Part shown: positions 37,201 through 46,014 of the stretch, in pieces | Layout: the number at the start of each line of letters is the position of its first letter | Position numbering within the stretch: the stretch's first letter is position 1 | Assembly (NCBI GenBank): GCA_000697335.1 | Contig: JNEM01006077.1 | Coordinates: 1-46,014, forward strand | Direction: 5' to 3' | Length of the DNA: 46,014 nt | Source of the DNA: Conidiobolus incongruus B7586 | Lineage: Eukaryota; Entomophthoromycota; Entomophthoromycetes; Entomophthorales; Conidiobolaceae | Position numbers and translations under genes: made by a program | Notes under the pieces: model-generated | Told to the model about the DNA's origin: nothing | What the model saw: only the letters and a program-made list of their open reading frames with translations | Database searches by the model: none

Positions 37201-37309
37201 AAAACATGATAATAATATTTATAGGTAAAGATAATGTAATATTCCCAGAGAATAATTATCTTCTATATCAAGTGCATAGAATTACATCTAGAGATAAACT
37301 AATAAGCTA
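34246..37309. other. Gene-free AT-rich region
   Basis: About 3 kb of AT-rich DNA between peptidase copies 3 and 4. Two short, more complex patches (about 34560-34680 and 36230-36340) have no ORF or RNA signature that I recognise. Confidence 0.55.
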
Positions 37310-38313
37310 CTATTTTTGACCTTGTAGCTATTATTTGTGTTTATCTAAAGCATCAGCCGTCTATTTAGAAATATTAGATGAATTAGTGAAATGACCAATA
37401 CCGTCAATAATAGCCACATTAGCATGGGATATACTTTCATATAGATCTCAAACAGATTTTGGTGGGTAAATTGCATCGTATCTACCGTTGATAATAGTAA
37501 TCGCAGTCTTATCATCAACAATAATCTTAGCACTACCCAGTAATTGATTAAGGTGATCTAAAAAGTTTTTGTGTTTATGGTGTGAACTTAGACCAGCCCC
37601 AATGAAAGAGCCCAATCCGCGGTGGATGTCATCTGGGTTAGATCTTGATCTGGATGCAACTTTAATGCTGAAGTTTCCCGAATGATCAATTTGGAAACAA
37701 ATTTCGTTCTGTTTTCATCACCACCGGTGTCATTTGCTTATAGTAGGTGCTATTGTTGTCATTCTTTTCATCTTCAGAAATTTCGTCAACTAAAGTCTCC
37801 CAACACTCTGGGAATAGATAACTGGCACTTGCGAAACTATTCACACCCTTATTTGGTATAAAGGAAAATACCCTGCATTACCATTGAAGGTTTTCCCGGG
37901 ATGCTTTTGAGCCTAGGTTATAGCTAATATGGAACTCCAGCTACTTTCGAATAAAGCCACTTTTCTACATTCAGTTTATTTCATAGATTTTCGACGTTTT
38001 CGATAGATCCCAGGTAGTGTCCTCTTGCAAATACAAGAAGGATATACTATTTCTAGCCCCATGACGATCAAAGAGAACAATGTGACAAACTCAAGAATCG
38101 AAATATCGCCGGTTGTAGGACATGATACCAGTTCCAGGATCACTGTTAATCATTAAAAATAAATATATAATGAGATATTTGTGACTCTCATATATAAGAA
38201 AAAGGCAGGAACTTCTCATTATCACATTTTTCTTAGTAAAAGTTGTGAATGTCATACACTTGGAAATAGATTTTATTGTAAGGTTTAATTTGGCAATAAT
38301 AATGATCTATTAT
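37310..38313 (-). pseudogene. Proline iminopeptidase copy 4, heavily decayed
   Basis: The 3' end shares the LQGQK-stop ending of copy 3, and the 5' end aligns to copy 3's first exon, but with the initiator ATG changed. Stretches matching TIINGRYDAIYPP, WALSLGLV and DPGTGIMSYNRRYFDS are visible in mixed frames, with numerous stops and indels and no open frame longer than about 60 codons. HGGPG and the Ser elbow cannot be read. It resembles copy 3 more than copy 1 and is older than the copy 2 relic, judging by divergence. Confidence 0.85.
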
Positions 38314-38629
38314 TTATACTAATCATGGAATTATATCAATCAATTATCCTTGAAGTATATGAAGTTAATTTTCTATAATCCAAACTTAAAGTTATGATAT
38401 AAGTTAAATCTTACTCCATCTTTAATAGTTGATTCAACTATAATCACAACTTTCAAGTTATTTACAAAATTTGATCACCTTTTAATAATCATAAAAAAAT
38501 TATATTTCAAATAAAATTTAATAATCAATTTAAATTATTTAACTCGTCAGCATATAAAAGCCTTTTAATTCCTTTTGCGAATTATATTAGTCAAAAATTT
38601 GACGACAAACTGGATTAATTATAATATAC
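38314..38629. other. AT-rich spacer
   Basis: About 315 bases between the fourth peptidase relic and the mariner fragment; nothing seen. Confidence 0.5.
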
Positions 38630-39060
38630 AATGGTTTAAAAAGTAAGTTCACCAATCTTAAATTTATATTCAAACAAAATAAATAAAGTTAAAGCAAAAA
38701 TAATATGATTTTAATAATTTGACTTCCTTATTTTTCAATAACATAATTTCATATTAAAGATAAACACTTAACCTTTTTACATAAATTTTTATTTTATCTT
38801 CACTATTACACCTTAACTTTGAGATGTTATCCAATCCCTTTCCCTATATCAAATTCTTTAACCTGACAAAACAATTATAATCACAAGGATTCATATCTGA
38901 TGAATATAGCCGATGTGGTAATAAAGACCTCTTCTTTTTAATAAACAAACCTTTGATAATATTTTCTATATGTACTATAGCTATTATTATGTAAAATATA
39001 TGGTTTTTTAATTTAATTTTTTTACTATATTTAATATCATTAGTTTTTGAAAATCTCATT
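38630..39060 (-). mobile_element. mariner-type DNA transposon remnant (3' part of transposase)
   Basis: A minus-strand frame (38844-39059) ends in SLLPHRLYSSDMNPCDYN followed by CFVRLKNL, which is the mariner/Tc1 block LPHPPYSPDLNPCDY..F..LK. It is preceded by HIENIIK, in the position of the family's HTA..V block after the second catalytic Asp. Downstream frames are broken by stops, and the 5' half of the transposase could not be followed with confidence beyond about 39250. No terminal repeats were identified. This is a dead fragment, not close in sequence to the Tc1-like element at 44.7-46.0 kb. Confidence 0.72.
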
Positions 39061-39969
39061 TATATTCTATGATTACATTTTTTTTTCTGGTAATAATCGG
39101 TGGAATGTAATATTATTATATTTGTAACTAATAATAGCATTTGCTTTTTTTAAATAGTCTTTGTTTTGAATTTATCATAGTAGTTTTGATTTTTTAACCA
39201 AAATACTCTTTTTATTGCTCCCTAATAGGTTATATACTGAAATATATGATTCACTTATTATAATAATTTTCTAAACATATTAATATAAATATTATAATAA
39301 TATAAATTTATATTAGCTATGTTTCTTCTCTTATTAATATGACTTTTAATTAAAGTATAAAGTACCTATATTTTTAATTTTTTTACAAATTTTAAATTAT
39401 CTATCATTTAATTAAAAATAAAGTAAATATAAAATTATAGTGATTGTATTAATTTTTTGTTGAGGTATATAAGTGATAGTTGAAATATTTCTTTAGTTAT
39501 AGGTTTAAAATAACTTGAATAATATAAGTTTTATATGTTAGATCTTTTATATTTAAGTTGATTAAACTAGTTTGCAATATTATAGTTTAAAAGCTCTTTG
39601 CCGCCAGTTACTAATTAGAGATTTTATTGAATAGTTGATATAAAATATTTTACATAGTATGATATTTTGATAAATGCTCTTTATTCAACTTTGGTAAAAA
39701 TTTGAAATTTTATGATTTTCAGTCATTTTATTTTTGGTTGAAATTCTCCTAGAAAGTTATATATATATATAGTAAATATGATGAATTATTAGATCACTTA
39801 TTTTCATTGAAAATAACATTAAAATTAGGGATAAATTATTATAATTCATAAAATAGTATTTGATTTAAAGATAGGAAATTATTTTTTGAACCACTAGATA
39901 ATTACTAAATTAAACAACTTTACTCAAGCATTTAATATTTGTTTTAACTTTGTATTGAGGTAAAATCAA
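39061..39969. other. AT-rich region
   Basis: About 900 bases. The first part may contain further decayed mariner sequence; no gene is supported. Confidence 0.45.
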
Positions 39970-40490
39970 TCAAATATCAAGGGTGTAGTTGTTTTTTTGT
40001 TTGGTTGAATTTGTTGTTTCTGTTGCCTCAAGTAACAACGACAGTCCGATTTCCATTACTCTTTTGACAATCAGAGTCTCCAAATAGGTGAGCACTTTTC
40101 CCATTATATGGGAAGCAGCAGCTACAAGCTGGGTGGCCAGACGAACCCTAGCTACTTCATCGTATGGGGTTACTCTAGGATCTACTAGAGCTAAGTTGGA
40201 CATTGTGTCCGGGTCAGTTTATCCAGAATAAACATGTTTCAAATTAACTGAATCGAACAACCATCAGTTGCCTAATTTGATGGTAGCTAATTTGTCATGT
40301 ATTATTAGTGAACTTATGTAAGTTTTTATAGTCCTTAGCAGATTCATTCCTGACGAGGTTAGATGAATCTCGTACTAGTGGTTGTTCGGGGCTAAGTAGG
40401 GGAACTCGCTCGATAGTATAGTCACCTATTCGAGGGGCACGTGGAAACTTAACGTCGGTCCGTCACTCGGTTGGTGACAGTTTCAATCAT
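39970..40490 (-). mobile_element. Possible LTR-retrotransposon 5' fragment (fossil)
   Basis: A compositionally distinct 520-bp block. On the minus strand it starts with TGTCACC near 40487, carries a TATAAAA box (about 40320-40332) and continues into a 77-codon ATG frame (40203 to 39970) beginning MSNLALVDPRVTPYDEV. The order LTR-like leader then short ORF suggests the left end of an LTR element, but neither a Gag signature nor a primer-binding site was verified, and no pol is present. Family uncertain; the element is clearly incomplete. Confidence 0.35.
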
Positions 40491-41256
40491 TTTTTAGCAT
40501 AATCCTTTATTATTCCATATAAATTGAATTAAGTTTAGATAATTATTGATTACTTTAAGCCGAAATTTATTAATAAACCATTGTAAAATTATTATAAATG
40601 AAAACTTCCCATTTTCATCAAAACATTAAAAGTTATAATATCATGATTATTTTAGATTGTATATTTAATTAATACTTAATTTATAATAATAAAATATTTA
40701 TTAAAAAAGTATTCTTAATATTATAATCAATAGTATTGCGCACTTTATTCCAAAATTATTAGATTTTGAAATGATTAAAATCAAATATCAAAATCATTTT
40801 AAAACAATAAAATAATATTAGTAAAATTTACGAAATATATGAATTCATTATTTTTTAATTACAAATTCATTGCCAACTTTGTACTACTTTCCAAAATTGA
40901 TTAATTTTACTAGAAAAAATCCCACTTTTAATAATATTATAAATAATTTTATTATTAACTTTGATTGGTTAATTATTAATTCAAGATTATCTAAAGTTGA
41001 AATAATTAATTATCCCATAATGAGAAATAAATTTTATAATTGAAATAAATTAAATTCACATCAGGAGTTATTAAAGTCTCATATATATTAAATGGCAAAA
41101 ATTATTTTGTTTATAAAAATTTTTATCTTTATTAGTTTCACTTAATAATATTCATTTTATAAATATTTTATTATAACATATTAATATTTTACAAGAAGAT
41201 AATTCTAAAATAATTTTTTTACAAATATATTATTTCTTAAATATCAATTATTTTAA
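40491..41256. other. AT-rich upstream region of RXT3
   Basis: About 770 bases, presumably containing the RXT3 promoter and 5' UTR. No specific element could be singled out. Confidence 0.5.
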
Positions 41257-42594
41257 ATGGATACTGTTAATGACGTCAAATTGAGTGTTCAAAGTGAACC
41301 TGACAATAGTGAAAAGAGTAGAAATTTAGATAATTCAAATATTTTAAATGGAACTGGAACATCTGAATTAAATAATACAATATCCTCAGACCCTATTCCA
41401 TCATTAAGAGGAAAAGTCGAACTATTAAACAGAGTAAATGTGGATTTAATGGAGCCTTCACCAATTTCGAAGCACTCTAGTCCGTTTGACCGTATTCATA
41501 ACACAGGTTCCCCTTCTCCATTTCAACCAGGTATATAATTTTATTTTACTTTTATTTTGTAATATATTGAAATTTGCTTTAGCTAGGCCTCGTTCTCCTT
41601 TAGATATGCCTCATAGTGACTCCCCTAGCCATTTACCATCAGATATAAGTAATTTTTCTTCAATTTTTAAATGCAGAATTTTGATATTTAATAATTTTTA
41701 TTCAGCCAAACATGATTCTAAGCGAGTGAAAACAGAATATCAAGATCACTCTCTACCGTCACTCCCATCTCTAAATATCGTTTCCGAACGAAGAATTTCA
41801 TTACCACATTATGGTAACTACTATACCTATCTCGTTTACTAAATTAAATATATTAATTGAATTTTAATTAAGACCCTTATTCTCGATTTGAAAGAAAACC
41901 AACGCCTAGTCATAATAAATTACCTTCAAATTTCACTCACGAATTGAAATCTAACGTCCGATTGCCAGAAGTTGAGAATATGGATCATAGACTTCCATAT
42001 CAAATGCCAACTCTTCAAGACAGCTCCAGTCTTCTGGTTGTTGATACCCAGGCTCAGCCTGTAGCATTAGTAAATATGATGGAAATTGACACTAATCGAT
42101 ATCCTCCTATATCGCAGCCTCTATCTCATACTTACAGTCATCGGTCCTTACTTCCTGATTACAGTAATAAAATCAATGCCGTAGTCAAAGTTCGCATAGC
42201 TAGATCATACTTAAAATGGGGTTGGTTTCATGACAAAATAAGGGATCACGAAGTTTGGGGTAGTATGATCTACACAGATGACTCAGATCTCCTTGCGGTT
42301 TTAGTCCATTTGGGCTTTTTAAAGCTTCCTCCTCCTCCTCCCTACAACCCCCAAGTTCCTAACAAACCTTGCATTCCTGGAATTCCTCCCGGGTTCAATC
42401 TGATTAATGATTGGATCGTCGAGATTCGCATTCTACCAAAACTTCCCAGCTATTCCAGCATGGATTTGAAGGGCTACAAAAGTAGAAGTTGGGGTAGCGA
42501 CCATGATGGCGTCAGTTACCAAGTTCTCAAGGTATACTTGGCAAATGGGACACATGACGACAGAATACCAAATTCTCATCACAATTCCATGTAA
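41257..42594 (+). CDS. RXT3: Rxt3-family subunit of the Rpd3L histone deacetylase complex
   Basis: Four exons: 41257-41530, 41583-41648, 41706-41813 and 41873-42594, with introns of 52, 57 and 59 nt, all GT-AG and all phase 1. The 1170-nt reading frame gives 389 residues from an ATG. The conserved Rxt3 domain is in the last exon: VVKVRIA (~253-259), EVWGSMIYTDDSDLLAVLVH (~276-295) and KSRSWGSDHDG (~352-362), the last two being hallmark family blocks. A Pro-rich insert (LPPPPPY, then PGIPPGF) separates them. The N-terminal ~230 residues are Ser/Pro/Asn-rich and probably disordered. In yeast Rxt3 is a component of the large Rpd3 deacetylase complex, which represses promoters and works with sequence-specific factors in the nucleus. 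The homeodomain gene in the window is a conceivable but unsupported partner. Confidence 0.93.
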
Positions 42595-42939
42595 ACATCA
42601 ATTGAGTATAGATTTTTCTATTAATCATATTTAAATAATGCATTATATAGTTCATCTTAATTTGTCCTTTCTAAACATTCTTTAATTTAATATAAACTTT
42701 ATTTTTTTCAATTATTTTAATATCATTTTCTTTTTTAATACCAATTAAACAGTTTTTTATGAAATGATAATCAACGTAACTTGAATTATTCGTAGTGAAA
42801 CTCAAAAGTACAGTGAATATTTTGTAAAATAGCCATATAATCAGAATTTTTTTAGATGTAAAATAACTATGACGAATTAAAAAAAATCAATTACAACTAA
42901 TAAATAAATAATTAATGTCAAATTCATCAGCAATCATTA
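42595..42939. other. Short AT-rich spacer
   Basis: About 345 bases between convergent RXT3 (+) and the Nudix relic (-); nothing else seen. Confidence 0.5.
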
Positions 42940-43830
42940 TTTTCACCTATTTAATCCTCAATTTGGCTTAAATTCTTAAACACTAAATTTTCTTTAAATC
43001 CATTAATTGACATTAAAAGTTTCCAACTTTCCATCATCGGGTTTGGGTACGAAATTTGGATTGAGTACCAAGTTGTAAATATATTGAGTTTCAGGTGCAA
43101 TACCATATTCACTTTGTGTAATGTATGCTAATACACTACAAACAATAGCCTATATTAGCAGGTTAAATAATATAATTAAATTACATAGCATAGTCATTCA
43201 CTTTTGAACTCTTTTCATAGGGAATACTAGCTTCTTCCATACATTCTCTGATAATTGCATCCGATTTTTCATCACCAATTGAAATACTACTAGCAACCTA
43301 TTAAATTGAATTAATATCCTAAGTGATATAAATGAATTTCCAATATCTACCATATTATCCAATGCATTGGGCCAAGTTTCCTTGTTTGGAAAACTTTTAG
43401 CAATCCACATTTTAGTCTCATTATTTTGTCTGATAAAATCATTTAATGTACGCTAAAGGTACTGAAACCAAAAATGAAAGATCCAGAGCGTTCAATTTGA
43501 AACACAGGCTCTTTGATAAGTCTTGTAAAAGGTATAACAGGATAGATTTCATTTCTTCAAATTAATCAAATTAACTAAAATGAATTTATTTAATATATTG
43601 ATCAATCAACTCTCAAACTTAAGTGGTAATCCTTCTCTCTCCAAATTCTTAAAATTAGATCCATAATATCATTTCTAACTCTATAATTATTATAAAAAAC
43701 TGTAAAACACACTAATTGATTCGCATCCTTATGCTTTGTAAACTGAAATATAGGAAGGAATTTGACACATGGATTCTAATTCTTTTGGCACTTGAGAAAC
43801 TCATATAATAAATTTGCAACTCTAAAATTT
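42940..43830 (-). pseudogene. Decayed Nudix hydrolase gene of the DUF4743 / YJR142W type
   Basis: On the minus strand these family blocks follow in order: NEIYPV and VFQIERSGSFIFGFSTFSVH (43560-43450), MWIAKSFPNKETWPNALDNM (to 43351), a clean GT-AG intron (43298-43350, 53 nt, phase 0), VASSISIGDEKSDAIIREC then MEEASIP (Nudix-box region), a second intron (43136-43184, 49 nt, phase 2), GIAPETQYIYNLVLNP and PKPDDGKLETF, then EFKPN. The two introns still splice in frame. Decay signs: a one-base frameshift right after the SVH block, the GGI of the Nudix box replaced by SSI, a stop after FNVN at about 43010, and more stops before EFKPN. The 5' end (upstream exons near 43600-43830, with FTKHKDANQLVCF) has no clear start. 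Family members act on oxidised thiamine diphosphate derivatives or other nucleotides; this copy is probably non-functional. Confidence 0.78.
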
Positions 43831-44721
43831 AAAATTCAAAAAATATTATTTACAGATTCATTTAATTTTTATCAGTAGTGACCCTCCATATGTAATTGAT
43901 TAGTTGAATATAGATAATTATTAGTTGATTGAATAATTTTTAAATAAGAATTAAATTTAAAATTTTTATTTGATAATATTAATGGTAACTAAAAAAAGTG
44001 AGAGAGAGAGAGAGAAAAGTAAAATAAGTTTTAAAATTTACTTACTGAAGTATATATACTTTTTCAATATATAAATATCAAAGTAAAATTCAGGAATTAA
44101 TTAAGGTTCCTAATTATTAATAATCAACAAGCATGTGAAATTGGATCAAAATTCTTTTGAGGGATTAGTTTATTTGAGATAATTTGTAATTACATAAGTT
44201 TTATTGAGTTTGTTACCAATCATAAAAGCTCTCATATTGGGATTATACAGCCACATAATTGATATTGGAATTTTCAACCCTGATATTTTTGCAGATTAAT
44301 TTCAAGGCTATAGATTGTATCAAATTTGAGTTTCATACTTTTTCTCACAATATATAATTTTGGAATTTTGTTAAAAGGATTTGACCATATAGATAAATTA
44401 TTCACTTTTACAAATAATGACCTTGTACTATTAACCCAATTTATAATATATTTTATATTGATTAAAATGATTATATTATGTTTGAATTAATTTACCAATT
44501 ATTGAATATTTTTGAAGTTAGGAAAATTAAATAAAATAATATCAAAATTAAGATAATATAATTTATTAATTTGATATATACTAACCTACAAAAGTGAGTT
44601 ATAAAATCAAAAACACTTATATTTTTACTAATAACTTGATTAATATTTAATAAAATAAACTTAAATTAAATAATTAAAATCTATTATATTTATTAATTAT
44701 ATATATCATTAAATGATGATA
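43831..44721. other. AT-rich region with a (GA)n run and a TIR-like scrap
   Basis: It includes a short (GA)n run near 43999-44014. At about 44580-44615 the sequence ACCTACAAAAGTGAGTT.. resembles the subterminal ACCTAAGGTGAGTTATAAA of the adjacent Tc1-like element and may be a scrap of a related copy. No gene seen. Confidence 0.45.
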
Positions 44722-44801
44722 TTTAGTTATTAATTGGTTAAAATATAAACCTTTAAATTTTACCTAAGGTGAGTTATAAATTTATAGGTTTTTGGTGATA
44801 A
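44722..44801 (+). repeat. Left terminal inverted repeat of the Tc1-like element
   Basis: Its inner ~50 bp (from AACCTTTAA at 44748) align closely with the reverse complement of 45926-45976. The outer ~26 bp align ungapped at roughly 70% identity, up to a TA dinucleotide at 44720. Confidence 0.85.
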
Positions 44802-45925
44802 AAAAAATTAAAATTTAATATATCTACCTTTAGCTTTTTTAACTTTTTTAAGTTTATGTGGTATAGAATCAAATAATTTCTTACACTAAAAAAAATTAAT
44901 TTTATTTTATACTTTTTAAATATATTTTTAAAGTTAATCTAAATTTTTTACTAGGGGGAAAGCTTTAATAACTTTTTTTAACTAATCCTAAAAGTGTTTA
45001 ATTAGATTAAAGTTAAAAAATTGAGGAAACTATTTTATAACTATTATCTTATTATTTTTAAGCTATTTAGTAATAGAAGTTATAATATAATAAAAAATAT
45101 TATCTTACTAGAAAATAACATTAGATTTATTTAACCTATATTATTTAATAGTTTTTTTTAATTTATTATTTAAAATACTTTAATATATTTTAGTATTAAT
45201 TCTTTTATTAACTTTATAAAAATACCCTACACCTAAAAATAACATATATCTTTAAATAATAATTAACCTACTATTATACTTTTAAATAAAATTAATATGA
45301 TAGTTATAAAGTAGTTTTATATTTTTTTAAAGCATCTAGTGTTTTTATTAAATTTACTAAAGTATATTTTTGTTTTATTAAACTAAATAACTTTATTCTA
45401 ATTAGTTTTAATTTAATATTAATAACAACATTTAAACTCCTACTTAACTTTATAATAGGATTTTTTTAATTAGGGGTGTTTTTTCTTAAAGTATAAATGG
45501 TATTTATGTTAATATAAAATAAATATAATAATATTAGTGCTAAATAATATTTTTATATAGTTTTATAACTCTTGTTGTATTTTTACAATAGTACTATACT
45601 TGTTTATATTAACTAACCTACAAATATACTTCTTATTATATTTATCTATAATTTTAACATACTTAAGTTTAAGTTTAAATGTTTTTTATTGTTATTCTTA
45701 ACAACTTTAGTTATAGTAAACTAACTAACACTAGTAATTCTAGCAATATTACAAGTTGATTTACTTTTTTTATAAAGTTGATTAATATATAAGTAGATTT
45801 TTTTAGAGAGGGATTTAAGTATAATAATACTAATAAAAAAAATTTAGTATATCTGTAAAATATTATATAAAATAATAACAAAGAGAGAAAAAAGATATAG
45901 TTATATATTATTAAATATATCCCTT

Positions 45926-46003
45926 TATCTCAAAAACCCACAAATTTATAACTTACCTTAGTTAAATATTAAAGGTTAATATTTTTGCTAATAGTTTACT
46001 AAA
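45926..46003 (-). repeat. Right terminal inverted repeat of the Tc1-like element
   Basis: Mirror of 44722-44801, followed by TA at 46004-46005 about ten bases before the window end. Confidence 0.85.
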
Positions 46004-46014
46004 TATATTTAAAT

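Larger units (their letters stand above)
44722..46003 (-). mobile_element. Tc1/mariner-type DNA transposon, dead, with RIP-like mutation pattern
   Basis: About 1282 bp with terminal inverted repeats of ~80 bp (44722-44801 and 45926-46003), beginning TTTAGT/ending ACTAAA, flanked by TA at 44720-44721 and 46004-46005, the Tc1 target duplication. The minus strand still spells a DDE transposase: an HTH-like segment (KKSKSTCNIARI, ~45770-45730); then VIF..DN (~45120-45100); PQFFNFNLIKHF, equivalent to PPQSPDLNPIEHxW; KKVIKAFPP; and a C-terminal LFDSIPHKLKKVKKAKGRY (~44895-44835). Many codons are stops where the family has Gln or Trp (CAA/CAG to TAA/TAG, TGG to TAG), and the third catalytic acidic residue reads Lys. 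No CG dinucleotide was found in the element and CA is rare relative to AC. It is therefore inactive. Confidence 0.88.

Noticed and set aside
1-46014. Bacterial or organelle origin suggested by the prolyl aminopeptidases and high AT content
   Set aside because: Spliceosomal introns in several genes, and HECT, homeodomain and Rxt3 proteins show a nuclear fungal genome.

Overview
The window looks like nuclear DNA of a fungus with a very AT-rich genome. Genes carry short introns of 49-59 bases (GTAAG/GTAWW donors, CTAAT-like branch sites), and it has an Rxt3 co-repressor gene, a Tom1/HUWE1-type HECT ligase and D-arabinono-lactone oxidase-type sequence. The extreme AT richness between genes, the bacterial-like tandem proline iminopeptidases and an ITFG2 homologue (missing from well-known yeasts) make me favour an early-diverging lineage such as Entomophthoromycotina/Zoopagomycotina. 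That placement is inference, not something the sequence proves.

Layout: 1-7155 (+) is the 3' part of a giant HECT ubiquitin ligase whose catalytic-cysteine codon is split by an intron. 9802-11334 (+) is an ITFG2-like beta-propeller protein. 17972-18709 (-) is a homeodomain transcription factor. 25260-26719 (+) is an aldonolactone oxidase gene that appears to be decaying. 27217-38313 (-) is a tandem family of four proline iminopeptidases, two intact (27217-28255 and 32709-33732) and two dead (29275-30303 and 37310-38313), alternating. The second intact copy is bracketed by two direct repeats of about 340 bp that look like solo LTRs. 41257-42594 (+) is RXT3 with four exons. 42940-43830 (-) is a decayed Nudix (DUF4743-type) gene. 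44722-46003 is a Tc1/mariner DNA transposon riddled with stops, with a CpA-directed, RIP-like base signature. A second mariner transposase fragment lies near 38.6-39.1 kb, and an LTR-element-like fragment at 39970-40490.

The remaining space (notably 7.2-9.8, 11.3-18.0, 18.7-25.3 and 34.3-37.3 kb) is AT-rich DNA with (AT)n runs, in which I see no genes. The intact genes do not form one pathway: they are housekeeping or regulatory genes (ubiquitin ligation, probable nutrient/TORC1 signalling, transcription, histone deacetylation) plus a locally expanded and partly decayed peptidase family. The most distinctive themes are gene decay next to intact paralogues, and mobile-element decay with a directional mutation signature.
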